Assembly (NCBI RefSeq): GCF_019145475.1 | Contig: NZ_JAHTKI010000020.1 | Span: 24,039 to 88,038 of the forward strand | Direction: 5' to 3' | Source of the DNA: Pseudomonas botevensis | GTDB taxonomy: Bacteria; Pseudomonadota; Gammaproteobacteria; Pseudomonadales; Pseudomonadaceae | DNA: 64,000 bases | In this document: piece after piece, positions 21,901 to 30,572 of the stretch | Numbering within the stretch: position 1 is the first letter of the stretch | Layout of the letters: each line of letters begins with the position of its first letter | Position numbers and translations under genes: made by a program | The notes under the pieces: model-generated | Database searches by the model: none | Seen by the model: the letters and a program-made list of their open reading frames with translations, nothing else | What the model was told of the DNA's origin: nothing

Positions 21901-24900
21901 CCTTGACCCAGAACGGTGGCCGCCTACTGAGTAATGCCGGGATCTCGCTGGATCTGCGCGGCAGCGACCTGAACAACCAGAACGGTCTGGTCACCGCCAA
22001 GGGACCGTTGAGCATCAGCCATCTGCGTGACCTGAACAACCAGGGGGGCGAAGTCTCCAGCAGCCAGCGCTTCAGCCTGGCCGGACGGACCTTCGACAAC
22101 AGCGGCGGCAAACTGATCAGCAGCCAGCAGCTCAGCCTCAATGTTGGCAGCCTGCTCAATCAGAATGGCCTGATCTCCGGTTGGCAGGGGCTCGACCTCA
22201 GCGCCGCCAGCCTCGACAACCGTAACAACGGCACGCTCTCGAGCCGCAACGGTGACTTGAGCGTCAATGTCAGCGGCGCGCTGCTCAACAGCGGCGCCGG
22301 TGCGCTGGTCAGTCAGAACGCGCTGATGGTCAGCGCTGCCAGCCTCGACAATAGCGGCGGCATTCTGTCCAGCGGCACCGGCCAGACACTGACCGTGGCT
22401 GGCCTGCTCAATAACGGGCAGAACGGTCTGATCGACAGCGGCGCGGCCCTCATCGTGCAGGCGATGACCCTCGGCAACGCGGCGGGCGTTATCAATGCGC
22501 AACAGGACCTGAGTTTTACCGGCAGTACGCTGGATAACAGCGCCGGGCACCTGGTCGGTAACGGCGCAATCACCCTTGACCTGCTCGCAGTCCTGAACAA
22601 CACCAATGGCAAACTGGCCAGCGCCGGCCCGTTGTTGATCCAGCACAGCAGCCAGATCAACAACCAGGGCGGTCAACTGGTCAGCCAGGGATTGCTGACG
22701 CTGTTTACGGGTGGTCTCGATAACAGCAATCGAGGGACCGTTGCCTCCGGCGGTCAGCTCTTGCTCACCGCCACTGGCGCGGTGCAGAACAACGCCGATG
22801 GTTTGATCTACAGCCAGAACGGCGCTCTGCAACTGCAAGCCGCCAGTCTGGCCAACAGCCAGGGCGCACTGCAAAGCCTGGGCGCCCTGGGGCTTGGCGT
22901 TTCCGGCGACATCGACAATCAGAGCGGCCGGATTATCGCTCAGGCCGGTGACTTCACCGTCAGCGCCGGCAATCTCGACAACCGTGGCGGCGTCCTGGCC
23001 AGCTTGCAAGGCGCGTTCAGTGCTCACCTCACGGGTGTGTTGAAAAACGGTTACGACCTGGCCAACCACAATCAGGGGGGCATTACTCAGGCACAAAGCC
23101 TGAGCCTCACCGCGCTGGCCGGCATCGACAACTACGGCGGGCGGATCTCCGCGCAAACCGGCGATGCGCTCATCCATACCGCTGACTTCGACAACCGCAA
23201 CGGCGGCCTCTACGCCACGGGTCGGGTCAACGTCAGCGCCAACAACTTCGACAACAGCGGCAGCAACGACGGCCAGATTGCCGGCAGCCAGATCGACCTG
23301 ACCCTCAGCGGTGCCCTCAACAACCAGTTGGGCATCATCGAAAGCGACAGCACCCTGGCGATCAGTGCCGCGAGTCTCGACAACCGCACGGGCCAGTTGC
23401 GGGCCTTGGGCACCAGCGGCAAAACCAACTTCCAGATCGGCGGCGTGTTCGACAACAGCAACGGCACGCTCGAAACCGCCAACGTCGACCTGACCCTCGG
23501 CGCCGGCAGCTTCCTCAATACCGGCGGCAGCGTGCTGCATGTCGGCACCGGCACCTTCGATATCTCCACCGCGAACGCCCTGGCGGCCGGCGGCACGCTC
23601 GTCACTCGTGGCGGCCTGACCCTCAACGCCGACAGCTGGACCAACAGCAGTGTCATTCAGGCCGGACGCCTGAACGTCAACGTCAACAACTTCGTCCAGA
23701 CCGCCAGCGGCCAATTGTTGGCCTCCGACAGCTTCACCGGGAGCGGGGGGAACTGGCATAACGACGGGTTGATTGCCAGTAACGGTAGCCTGGCCCTTGC
23801 GCTGGGCGGTGCCTATAACGGCAACGGCAGTGTGAGTGGTGCCGGCAATCTGAATCTGAGCGCATCGCAGATCGATCTAGCCTCTGTGGCGAGCATCACC
23901 GCTGGCACGAGCGCAACCGTGAGTACGGGTGGCAGCCTGACCAACCTTGGCCGCCTCACTTCAGCCGGGGCGCTGACCGTCAATGCGGGTTATCTGAATA
24001 ACCAGGGCACGTTAGGCAGCGCCGCCAATCTGCGCGTGAATGCTACCTCGCTGTTCAATCAGAACGGGCTGATCTTCAGCGGCGGCGACATGGCGTTGCG
24101 GGTGAATGACTTCACTAACCGTTATGCCGACGTCTACAGCGGTGGCGACATCAGCATCGCCAGGGACGATAACAATGGACGCAGTGCCTCGATCTCCAAC
24201 GTCTCCGCGTCCATTGAAAGTGTGGGCGACCTCGTCCTGTCAGCCGACAGCATCGAGAACCGCAAGGACGTGTTTCAGGCTACGGGCGGTTTGGTCTCCG
24301 GGTATATCGGCGTGCAGTGCTACACCTGCTCGACACTCGAACCGCTTGCCCAGGTGGGAGCCGACAGCTATGCGGTCTGGGTGGAAAACTATCAGTCACA
24401 GATCGTTCAGGATTCCCCATCGGCCAGCATGACGGCGGGGCGCAACTTTCTGGCCAGCGGCGGGGCGTTTCTCAATCAGGCATCGACCCTCAGCGCAGGC
24501 AACAACCTCACGCTCGACCTGCAGACTTTCACGAACCAGGGGGCTTCTGTAGGTGACTACACCGTGCGCCGATCCATCGCTCTTTCGGATCAGCAGCAGA
24601 CTTCCGACTTTGGTCTGTGGGCTTCGATTATGGCTTACAACGCGGCCAATGATCCGGCCTACGATCCAGGCGTCGCGGGATACGTCGGTGGCAGCGATCC
24701 GACATTTTCCCGGCCCAATATCCATTTCTGGAACAGTTCCGGCACTGAATCCGTCGTGCAGGTACAACCGCACCCTGGCGGCAAGAACCTGGAGACCTAC
24801 ATCCGATTCGGTGAGGTACATATCAGCGTGCCCGCAGGTTCCCTGTGGTACGACTTTGCGCTGCCTCACTACAGTGACGGCGTGCGCGCCGCCGCACCGG

Positions 24901-27900
24901 ACGCGATCCAGTCCGCAACCCCGTTCGACACCCTGGTGACTTACAACAGCCCGACGTCCTACGCCAGTGCGGTGGTGCAGGCAGGTGGCTCGGTGCAGGT
25001 CAATGCGGCACAAAACCTGACCAACAGCGTCGTGCGTGAGGGCGTTACAACGGGAGCCACGGCTTCACGCGTCGGCTCGACCCAGCTCAGTGGGCAGCCT
25101 GCGCCGACCATCATCAATCTCAACGCCCAACTCCCGCCCAACCTGGCTCAACAGCAAGTCAACCCGCTGACCCTGCCAGGCTTCAGTATGCCAACCGGCC
25201 AGAACGGGCTGTTCCGTCTGAGCGGGCAGGACAGCAGCGCTACCCAGGCCTCTCTGACCAGCAGCGCTCCGCAAAGCTGGACCTTTGGCGGTGCAAGCAT
25301 TGCCTCGACGCAACGCAACCAGGCCGTGCCGAATGTTCAGTCGCTTGATCTTCAACTGGGCAATCACACCCAGGAATCAGCGGCTGATCGTCACTTGTCT
25401 AATGACGTCCGCCAGGTCAACGCGATTGCCGGTGGCGCGTCAACCATCAGTGTCACCGCGCCAGCCGATGCCGGCACGGGCGCCATCCCGTTACCGGTAC
25501 ACAGTTCGGACTCACGCGACCCGGCAGTCATGAGCGGGATCACGGGGTCGAACCTTGCGGGCCTGCCTGTCGCTGCCGGCGTGCTGCCCGCGCCCCCACT
25601 GACGGTCGCCCCGGCTTTCGCTTCGACAACCCCATCAACGGTTCCCTCGCAAATCACTACGGCCGGCAGCCAGACCGTTGCCCGCGTACAAGGCTTGCCG
25701 AGCAGCACCGGCCAGTCCCAGCCGCAGAAGTACCTGATCGAAACCAACCCGGCGCTCACCGACCTCAAGCAGTTCATGAGTTCGGATTACCTGTTGGCCG
25801 GCCTCGGCTACAACCCGGATGACAGCGCCAAGCGTCTGGGAGATGGTTTCTACGAACAGCGACTGGTCCAGCAAGCCGTCGTGGCCGGCACCGGTCAGGC
25901 GTTCATCGACGGTGAAACCTCGAACGACGCCCAGTTCAAGTACCTGATGGACAACGCCATCGCCAGCAAGAACGAGCTGAACCTGTCCGTGGGCGTAAGC
26001 CTCACCTCGGAACAGGTCGCCGCACTGACCCACGACATCGTCTGGATGGAAAACGAAGTCGTCGACGGTCAGACCGTCCTGGTGCCGGTGCTGTACCTGG
26101 CCAACGCCAACAACCGCCTGGCCCCGAACGGTGCCTTGATCCAGGGCAGCGATGTAACCCTGATCGCCGGGCAGAACCTCGACAACGCCGGCACCCTGAA
26201 AGCCACCAACAACCTGTCTGCTGCCGCTGGCAACGACCTGGTCAACAGTGGCTTGATCCAGGCAGGCAGTCGCCTCGACCTGTTGGCGGGCAATGACGTG
26301 GTCAATCAGGCCGGTGGCATCATCACCGGGCGCGACGTCAGCGTGAAGGCTGTCGACGGCGATGTGATCAACGAGCGTACGGTCACCAGTCACCAAGTCA
26401 GTGACGGTAGCTACAGCCAGCAGACCGACGTGGTCGACAGCGCGGCGCGTATCGAAGCGGCAAACAGCCTGGCGATCAGTGCCGGTCGCGACGTCAACAA
26501 CAGCGGCGGGGTGCTGAGCAGCGGCGCAAACACCACCATCAACGCGGGTCGAGACGTCAACATCACCTCCGTCCAGCAGGTCGTCAGCAATAACTATGGC
26601 GCTGATCGTTACGACCAGACGGTCACCCAGTACGGCTCCAGCGTGGCGGCAGGGCAGGACCTGAGCATTCAGGCCGGCCGCGACGTTTCGGTCATCGCCA
26701 GCCAGATCGACGCCAAGCGCGACATCGCCATCGCAGCCACAGGCGACTTGACCCTGGCATCGGCGGCCGATGAGCAGCATTCGTACAGCAAGACCAAAAA
26801 GGTCACGACCCAGGAAGACCACGTCACCCAGGTTTCCACGACGGTCAATGCCGGCGGCAGTGTTGCGCTAAGCGCCGGTCAGGACCTGACGCTGGTTTCC
26901 AGCAAGGTCGACGCGGGAGATGAGGCCTATCTGGTCGCGGGTGACAAGCTGCAGTTGCTGGCAGCGCAAGACAGCGACTACTCGCTGTACGACATGAAGA
27001 AAAAAGGCAGTTTTGGCAGCAAGCAAACCCAGCACGATGAAGTGACACAGGTCACCAATGTGGGGAGCGAGATCAAGGCCGGCGGGGATATCGGTTTGAT
27101 CAGCAGCGGCGATCAGCGCTATCAGGTTGCCGATCTGCAGAGCGGCAAGAACCTGACGTTGCAAAGCGGTGGGGCCATCACCTTTGAAGGGGTGAAGGAC
27201 CTGCATCAGGAGACTCACGAGAAAAGCAGCAACAGCCTGACCTGGACGTCGATGCAAGGAAAAGGCTCGACTGACGAAACCCTGCGTCAGAGTGCCCTGG
27301 TCGCCCAGGGTCAAGTGACCATCAATGCGGTCAACGGGCTGCATATCGACATCAAGCAGATCAACGAGAAAACCGTCAGCCAGACCATCGATACCATGGT
27401 TCAGGCCGATCCTCAGTTGGCCTGGTTGAAAGACGCCGAGCAACGCGGCGATGTGAACTGGCAACAAATCAAGGAACTGCACGACTCCTTCAAGTACAGC
27501 CATTCGGGGCTGGGAGAGGGGGCAATGCTGGCGATCATTATCATCGTCTCGGTGCTGACGGCGGGGGCGGCGAGTACTGCGATAGGTTCGTTGGCTGAAG
27601 CCGGGGCCGGCAGTGGCACGGCGTTGGCGGCAGGTGGCAGCGAAGCCATGATGGCGGCGGGTACGGCCGTCGGGACGGCTTCTGCGGGCTGGGCCAACGT
27701 GGCACTGACGGCGGCAATGACCTCCATGGCCAGCACGGGGGCTGTCAGCTTTATCGATAACAAGGGGAATCTGGGCCTCGCGTTACAAGACACGTTCAGC
27801 AGTGACAGTTTGAAAAATGCGGCGATAGGAAGTTTGACTGCCGGTGCGATGAGCTATGCGGACAGCAGCTGGTTCCAGACACCAAGTGGCGCAAGCAACG

Positions 27901-28898
27901 GCGGTTCGCAAGTCACGAGCGTGGGGCCAATCCAGAATCCCGGTTATTCGGGCGATATGCTCAACTGGGGTAATGCTGAGCAAACGGTGATGCGCAGTGG
28001 CGCGCATGCGTTGATCGGCAGCGGCATATCAACAGCCGTCAATGGTGGCAGTTTTGCCCAAAATCTGGGTGGGGCGCTGTTGGGTGAGGGGACGGATCTT
28101 GCCACGGCTGCCGGAAACAAGGGTATTGGTGACCTTGCCCAGGAATTGAATGTCGATCCTGGAAGTGCGCAGACCATCTTCCTTCATGCGGTGTTGGGTG
28201 GACTCATATCGGCAGCCAAAGGCGAGGGCTTCACCAGCGGGGCCATCGCCGGTGGCGCCGCAGAAGGACTGACACCCAAGGCTAACGAGCTTTTGGCGCG
28301 GTACGTCAGTGAGAATTTCAACGCCGATGATCTGAGTGTGCAAGGCAGTCAGAACAAGATCGCTACCGCCCAAATGATCGGTTTGCTTTCTGCAGCGCTG
28401 GCAGGCGGCAATCCCAATACCGGCAGTCTCATTGGTGGGGCGGGCGAAAAGTACAACTCACAAGAACATCATCCCAGTGGCACATCGGAGGTGGATGTCG
28501 AGCTGAGGAAAGAGCTTGGGGAGCATGTGCCTGACCAGGAACAAGAGGCGCTTGGAGACGATACTATCCCTATAGATCCTGGCCTCAGTCCTGGAGCTGC
28601 GGGAGCGATTCTAGGTGCAAAGGGGGGCGCTTCGGAGGTCTTAACAGCCGCAGAGAACACCCCGCTCGGGTTGGGCTCGACAGGGCGCACAGTTGCTAAT
28701 AATCTAAACGAGCAACTGGCAATGAAACAAGTTATGTCCAATCCAGCAGTTGGGTTAGAGTTACCTCTTCCTTTGCGAGATCCTCGCTGGCCTGCTGCCG
28801 ACGGCTGGGTGAAAATGTCTCAGAATGTCAATGGTGTGGAAGTGCACTATGTTCGGAATGCAGTTTCCGGTTTCGTAGATGATTTTAAATTTAAGTGA
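15954..28898 (+). CDS. cdiA: CdiA-type contact-dependent inhibition exoprotein
   Basis: A 4314-residue TpsA. An extended signal peptide (~residues 1-49, ending PLLAQA) leads into the TPS domain (~50-300), which contains the family motif NPYGIGCNGCGF. Degenerate ~20-residue FHA repeats (core LDN..G) fill ~350-2710, then a non-repetitive middle with a CYTC pair near 2788 and a Gln/Ser/Pro-rich stretch, a second FHA block (~3390-3810), a hydrophobic segment near 3858 (MLAIIIIVSVLTAG) and a DUF637-like pre-toxin region. The variable tip probably starts after GEKY (residues 4164-4167), leaving a ~147-residue toxin ending DPRWPAADGWVKM...VDDFKFK. That ending looks like a recurrent polymorphic-toxin tip, but I cannot name its activity. 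No canonical VENN motif was found. Base composition falls towards AT at the 3' end, and the stop codon overlaps the immunity gene. Confidence 0.93.
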   Translation: MDVRQLAFLARQPSAALKSRERFLGMSKRGLAFILANAMFWQPLLAQADGIVVSAPGTSLGQAGNGVPIVNIAAPNASGLSHNQFHDYNVGAQGLILNNVAAQTGSTQLGGIIVGNPNMTNRVAAQTILNEVNGGSPSQLNGYTEVAGQSARVIVANPYGIGCNGCGFINIPRVTLTTGTPVLDGAGGLDHYQVDGGSVSIDGVGLNANNIDSFEIITRSAKINAAIQANNLAIVAGRNDVNAQTLAATPRAASPADAPALAIDSSALGGMYAGAIKLVGTEAGVGVRLAGNLAASGGDIQLDVNGHLSMAQTAASGAVNVKAASLDVSGPVYAGSSLAATTSGDLNTQQNLAARDRISLSSGGQLSNQAVIEAGLNADNSRNATGDVSITAQNLSNTGSIIASRGLQATVAQTLFNQGGTLSGQGSTQISTATLDNRQKGRVLSQGNLGVTASQLLNSQGGLMTSTGNLSVNAGYADNSGGELSSLAASTLQVATLDNVAGLIGAGQNLSITASGQMNNRGGRVLGQQNLQIGAGALDNSQQGSLVSHGTLDLNLAGTLDNQQKGQLLSGGALTARMAGPLLNQFGLFNAGGNLAISAVSLDNRNGEVSSLGGLTVNTGLADNSSNGQILANGDIALMLTRLNNQLKGVIAGQQNVQINAGQLDNSGAGSLYAKRNLNLVLASQLNNTQGTLRGDGTVNVQAQSLGNNGGSISSAGGLSIASSGAIANEGGALLTDAGLTLTSGSLDNSQQGRIAGKGVVLKTGDFANQQSGSLTSTGGLVLTAGQVNNSAAGRIASAMALTATIAGLDQHTGGQLFSNGDVSLDLSNGQLNNQGGLITAPGQLLLKNLSAVANQGGEISSAKAFILAAQSLDNTGGKLISNQALTVRIDLALANVRGLISGVGVDIGAARLDNSNGSVSSDADLSLKLSGALLNPNGELSSTGNSTIAAMSLGNAGGQVMADQRLSLAISGAVDNQAGTLGAGQGLSASVGSLDNSQAGSLVTDGNLDLDVDTSLNNQSGGSVQAKGLMTIQSQSLDNRGGAINAGKDVQLFIDQLDNGQQGLLGSKGGIAFTGQRLDNQGGLLSAVGLVQLQAGVVLNNAGRIASQSDLIANIDALSQQGGQLVAQGALTLTGSTLDNRQGGLVGATKALKLTVGDIDNRAGEISSAADVSIVGQQLNNSDGGKVVAGTALGLTVANLINQSKGLLFGDTLSLDGTSLNNAGGTLASQNGLAIKLAGDLDNSAGLLSSEATLTVNAASLNDSAGSLSSAGALNVTTVGVLSNQGGSMTTDAGLTLNSGSLDNRNNGVLSGKGATRVTTGAFDNSHGGRLTSADTLGLSAAQVTNQDTGQIASAMALTADVTGLDQQGGELFSNAALSLDLHHGQLNNQGGLINAPGTLLLKNLTDVANQNGEISSAQAFTVDARSLDNSNAKLLSNQALTLHLAQALTNLNGVISAAALDMRSASLDNTNGLISSHDDLNLAVDNALTNHNGTVIADGNLLLSAGVTDNSQGQIAARKDATVTLGSLQQHAGQLIAQGRLSLTADTLDNSLSGLIGATNALDLKVGSVDNRGGEIFSQGGLTLLGQQLDNSDSGQIFAQDTLALKVDQIINRNKGLLSGKAGLSVLGTGLDNTGGTLLSQQGIDVGLGATLDNSLGLFSSEGTLGVRVNALINTAGSLSSAGTLSVSSMGAIRNEGGQLVTDADLNLHSASLDNSQFGTISGKGAVSVTTGAFDNSHGGNLGSGSTLTLDAGQVTNQDNGHIGSNAGLTAHVTGLDQQGGQLFSNTGLTLDLNNGQLNNQNGLINAPTLVLKNLNDVANQGGEISSAQGFTLAAQHLDNSSGKLLSNQAVTLRIAQALSNVKGLIAAASLDAAAASLDNSGGTMTSRGDLTLNVSGLLSNQNGGLINAAQALNIGSADLDNQSGELLGGTALTLDAAALDNRNNGLINSQGGLSLTADRLDSSNGGEVSAVSDIGLNLGALTQNGGRLLSNAGISLDLRGSDLNNQNGLVTAKGPLSISHLRDLNNQGGEVSSSQRFSLAGRTFDNSGGKLISSQQLSLNVGSLLNQNGLISGWQGLDLSAASLDNRNNGTLSSRNGDLSVNVSGALLNSGAGALVSQNALMVSAASLDNSGGILSSGTGQTLTVAGLLNNGQNGLIDSGAALIVQAMTLGNAAGVINAQQDLSFTGSTLDNSAGHLVGNGAITLDLLAVLNNTNGKLASAGPLLIQHSSQINNQGGQLVSQGLLTLFTGGLDNSNRGTVASGGQLLLTATGAVQNNADGLIYSQNGALQLQAASLANSQGALQSLGALGLGVSGDIDNQSGRIIAQAGDFTVSAGNLDNRGGVLASLQGAFSAHLTGVLKNGYDLANHNQGGITQAQSLSLTALAGIDNYGGRISAQTGDALIHTADFDNRNGGLYATGRVNVSANNFDNSGSNDGQIAGSQIDLTLSGALNNQLGIIESDSTLAISAASLDNRTGQLRALGTSGKTNFQIGGVFDNSNGTLETANVDLTLGAGSFLNTGGSVLHVGTGTFDISTANALAAGGTLVTRGGLTLNADSWTNSSVIQAGRLNVNVNNFVQTASGQLLASDSFTGSGGNWHNDGLIASNGSLALALGGAYNGNGSVSGAGNLNLSASQIDLASVASITAGTSATVSTGGSLTNLGRLTSAGALTVNAGYLNNQGTLGSAANLRVNATSLFNQNGLIFSGGDMALRVNDFTNRYADVYSGGDISIARDDNNGRSASISNVSASIESVGDLVLSADSIENRKDVFQATGGLVSGYIGVQCYTCSTLEPLAQVGADSYAVWVENYQSQIVQDSPSASMTAGRNFLASGGAFLNQASTLSAGNNLTLDLQTFTNQGASVGDYTVRRSIALSDQQQTSDFGLWASIMAYNAANDPAYDPGVAGYVGGSDPTFSRPNIHFWNSSGTESVVQVQPHPGGKNLETYIRFGEVHISVPAGSLWYDFALPHYSDGVRAAAPDAIQSATPFDTLVTYNSPTSYASAVVQAGGSVQVNAAQNLTNSVVREGVTTGATASRVGSTQLSGQPAPTIINLNAQLPPNLAQQQVNPLTLPGFSMPTGQNGLFRLSGQDSSATQASLTSSAPQSWTFGGASIASTQRNQAVPNVQSLDLQLGNHTQESAADRHLSNDVRQVNAIAGGASTISVTAPADAGTGAIPLPVHSSDSRDPAVMSGITGSNLAGLPVAAGVLPAPPLTVAPAFASTTPSTVPSQITTAGSQTVARVQGLPSSTGQSQPQKYLIETNPALTDLKQFMSSDYLLAGLGYNPDDSAKRLGDGFYEQRLVQQAVVAGTGQAFIDGETSNDAQFKYLMDNAIASKNELNLSVGVSLTSEQVAALTHDIVWMENEVVDGQTVLVPVLYLANANNRLAPNGALIQGSDVTLIAGQNLDNAGTLKATNNLSAAAGNDLVNSGLIQAGSRLDLLAGNDVVNQAGGIITGRDVSVKAVDGDVINERTVTSHQVSDGSYSQQTDVVDSAARIEAANSLAISAGRDVNNSGGVLSSGANTTINAGRDVNITSVQQVVSNNYGADRYDQTVTQYGSSVAAGQDLSIQAGRDVSVIASQIDAKRDIAIAATGDLTLASAADEQHSYSKTKKVTTQEDHVTQVSTTVNAGGSVALSAGQDLTLVSSKVDAGDEAYLVAGDKLQLLAAQDSDYSLYDMKKKGSFGSKQTQHDEVTQVTNVGSEIKAGGDIGLISSGDQRYQVADLQSGKNLTLQSGGAITFEGVKDLHQETHEKSSNSLTWTSMQGKGSTDETLRQSALVAQGQVTINAVNGLHIDIKQINEKTVSQTIDTMVQADPQLAWLKDAEQRGDVNWQQIKELHDSFKYSHSGLGEGAMLAIIIIVSVLTAGAASTAIGSLAEAGAGSGTALAAGGSEAMMAAGTAVGTASAGWANVALTAAMTSMASTGAVSFIDNKGNLGLALQDTFSSDSLKNAAIGSLTAGAMSYADSSWFQTPSGASNGGSQVTSVGPIQNPGYSGDMLNWGNAEQTVMRSGAHALIGSGISTAVNGGSFAQNLGGALLGEGTDLATAAGNKGIGDLAQELNVDPGSAQTIFLHAVLGGLISAAKGEGFTSGAIAGGAAEGLTPKANELLARYVSENFNADDLSVQGSQNKIATAQMIGLLSAALAGGNPNTGSLIGGAGEKYNSQEHHPSGTSEVDVELRKELGEHVPDQEQEALGDDTIPIDPGLSPGAAGAILGAKGGASEVLTAAENTPLGLGSTGRTVANNLNEQLAMKQVMSNPAVGLELPLPLRDPRWPAADGWVKMSQNVNGVEVHYVRNAVSGFVDDFKFK
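17000..24100 (+). repeat. Degenerate FHA repeat array coding region in cdiA
   Basis: Roughly 60-base units encode about 20 residues built around LDN-S/N-x-G and a following beta-strand. They continue for about 7 kb with variable spacing. The array encodes the beta-helical stalk and is divergent protein-coding sequence, not spacer-separated identical repeats. Confidence 0.85.
19245..21640 (+). repeat. Higher-order tandem duplication of a ~411-codon block in cdiA
   Basis: Two adjacent blocks align with a constant offset of 1233-1236 bases. Examples: CAATTG at 19326 and 20559; AAGGGCCTG at 19569 and 20802; GATCAG at 20052 and 21288. They share the order of phrases such as GQQL, KGLL, TDAGLTL and LLLKNL. 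The second half of the block also recurs once upstream (about 18100-18720). Confidence 0.8.
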
Positions 28899-29329
28899 AT
28901 ATTATGCGCGTAGTTTGTCAGGCAAATACTGGAGCTAGCGTCCCCGAGGACATTCGGTATCGTGGCGAAACGGATAGAACTGAGTTCGCACCGTTGCGAA
29001 TTGGAGTAGAGTATATTGTCTACGGCTTAATGTTTATGTGTGGGCGGATTGATTTTTTGTTGTGTTCCGATTCGACTGGTCCTTATTGGATGCCTCATTG
29101 CTTATTCACAGTTCTTGATAAATCAATTTTGCCCTGGGAAATATGTTTGAGCGGACAGAGTCAAGATTATGAGGAGTTGTTTTCTACCTTTGGTATATCG
29201 GCGCTTGTTGGCTACGAGTCTCTGGTTTGCGACTATCAGCACTATCTGGGGATTCTAGAACGCGACCCAGTTCATCTTCAGCGCTTCTTTGAAGAGAAAA
29301 AAATTATAGATCAGCAATGCAATCCTTGA
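28895..29329 (+). CDS. cdiI: CdiI immunity protein for the cdiA-encoded toxin
   Basis: A 144-residue small, probably cytoplasmic protein with no signal peptide or membrane helix, placed exactly where a CDI immunity gene belongs. The GTG at 28895 overlaps the cdiA stop as GTGA, a usual toxin/immunity coupling. The ATG at 28904 (MRVVC...) is an equally plausible start; no strong Shine-Dalgarno decides. The gene is AT-rich compared with cdiA, in keeping with module exchange. I do not recognise a named immunity family with confidence. It should neutralise the toxin tip of the gene immediately before it. Confidence 0.75.
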   Translation: MNIMRVVCQANTGASVPEDIRYRGETDRTEFAPLRIGVEYIVYGLMFMCGRIDFLLCSDSTGPYWMPHCLFTVLDKSILPWEICLSGQSQDYEELFSTFGISALVGYESLVCDYQHYLGILERDPVHLQRFFEEKKIIDQQCNP

Positions 29330-29346
29330 AGTGAATAAAGCCTGCT

Positions 29347-29742
29347 TTGCCAACTACAGAATTTTTTGTTGGTGCAAAAGAAACCTTGCCTGTGGCAACC
29401 GATCTTGGGAAAGTTTCATTTGATGCTGCTGACGGGGTCGGAACCATATACTCCCCGAAAGTGACGATGAATGCCGGTGAGGTTATATTTGACGACTTTG
29501 CTGTAGGTACATCGAAAGGTTTTATTGGCTATGGTCCGGATGGGGCTTCCGAATTAGTGGGGCCGCTTAAAAAACTCCTAGAGTACACTCAGTCTCAAGG
29601 TGCCAAGACAGTCACCCTTAAAGGCTATTACGCGTCAGAGGAAGGCGCAGCATTAGGGGGCGGGAAAGTGGGCGAGCAATTCTCTTTTAGTTTTCCAGCT
29701 ACCAAAGAAGGACTTAGAGATTTTTTGAAGGGGCTAAAGTAG
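29347..29742 (+). CDS. Orphan CdiA C-terminal toxin fragment 1
   Basis: A 131-residue reading frame opening with TTG and no recognisable ribosome-binding site; an in-frame stop lies just upstream at 29332-29334. The sequence has no signal or TPS domain and resembles the tip of a CdiA/polymorphic toxin (ending GEQFSFSFPATKEGLRDFLK). Its stop overlaps the next gene by one base. This is the usual form of a displaced cdiA-CT module: silent as it stands, but able to be recombined onto the full-length cdiA. The toxic activity is not recognised. AT-rich relative to cdiA. Confidence 0.65.
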   Translation: MPTTEFFVGAKETLPVATDLGKVSFDAADGVGTIYSPKVTMNAGEVIFDDFAVGTSKGFIGYGPDGASELVGPLKKLLEYTQSQGAKTVTLKGYYASEEGAALGGGKVGEQFSFSFPATKEGLRDFLKGLK

Positions 29743-30122
29743 TGAACCATCCAAAGGCAGCGAGCAAGCACCTGAAAAGCCTCAATGTGTCTGGTTATGG
29801 AGGTTATATACCTCTCAGTATTGACTCTGAACTGGGTCAGGGCGTATATGAAATTGATTTAGATGACTGTGCCTTAAATATTTTTGAAAAAGGCGTAGCT
29901 ATAAAGTCTAAGGAGAAAAATGTTGGTGTTCTTTATTCTGATATATTGAAGATTACTAGTCATCTATCTGCGGCGGTGTTTTCGCAGGCTTCGGCGACCC
30001 ATAATGTGAATATTTCAATTCCTTTAGAAATTCATCTTTCGGAGGGCGTTGTGGTTTTTGAGGTTCAGTTACTGGTTTATTCTAGGGTGCTAATTGTTTT
30101 AAATGATATGTGGCGAAGTTAA
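29742..30122 (+). CDS. Immunity protein paired with orphan toxin 1
   Basis: A 126-residue protein without signal peptide, starting with a GTG that shares one base with the preceding TAG stop. The tight coupling to a toxin tip and the small, acidic, AT-rich character identify it as a probable immunity gene. The family is not recognised. The reading frame is intact, so it could still protect against siblings carrying this toxin. Confidence 0.65.
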   Translation: MNHPKAASKHLKSLNVSGYGGYIPLSIDSELGQGVYEIDLDDCALNIFEKGVAIKSKEKNVGVLYSDILKITSHLSAAVFSQASATHNVNISIPLEIHLSEGVVVFEVQLLVYSRVLIVLNDMWRS

Positions 30123-30130
30123 AAAAATAA

Positions 30131-30572
30131 AGGGTCAGCCAGCTTGGTGCAAAAGGTGCTGCTGCGGCTACGGAGGGGGGCTGACTTTTATGTCACCCCA
30201 CAAGGAACGGCTATACCAGCGACCGGTTATCGAGCAGTCGGAGTTCCGGCTGTCGAAGAGGCGTTAACGGGTACAATTGCTCCTCGCAGCCCTACTTATA
30301 TTACATTTGACAACATTAAAAAATATGACGCCGTCCGAAGCTCAGGGCCTACTACAACTGCCCGAACCCCCACCAACTGGGTTAGCTTTGATACTCTACC
30401 ATTAGTAAATGACTTGAAAATTCCAACTGGAAAGTGGAATACGACCACAAACTTGGAGCCGATTACCAACACATTCCCTGAGTGGGGGCGTGGTGGAGGA
30501 ACTCAAGCGATTACTAATCAATCGATCAAAATCAAGGACTTTGGGACGCTTCCTGAAGAAGGTGAGAAATGA
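30131..30572 (+). pseudogene. Orphan CdiA C-terminal toxin fragment 2, frameshifted in a G run
   Basis: From 30144 an open frame encodes ADFYVTPQGTAIPATGYRAV and on to TNTFPEWGRGGGTQAITNQS, a pattern I associate with recurrent CdiA/Rhs toxin tips. Immediately upstream a different frame reads SQLGAKGAAAATEGG and then hits a stop. Adding one G to the G run at 30175-30180 would join the two frames as TEGGADFYVTP. The SQLGAKG segment resembles LGAKG in the live cdiA pre-toxin region (~28611-28625). The fragment therefore appears to be a displaced toxin tip with its junction preserved and a one-base lesion. The first residues of the uncorrected frame are not native protein. Confidence 0.6.

Noticed and set aside
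17000..24100. Repetitive DNA as a possible CRISPR array
   Set aside because: Repeats are degenerate, in frame, without identical direct repeats or unique spacers, and encode FHA motifs.
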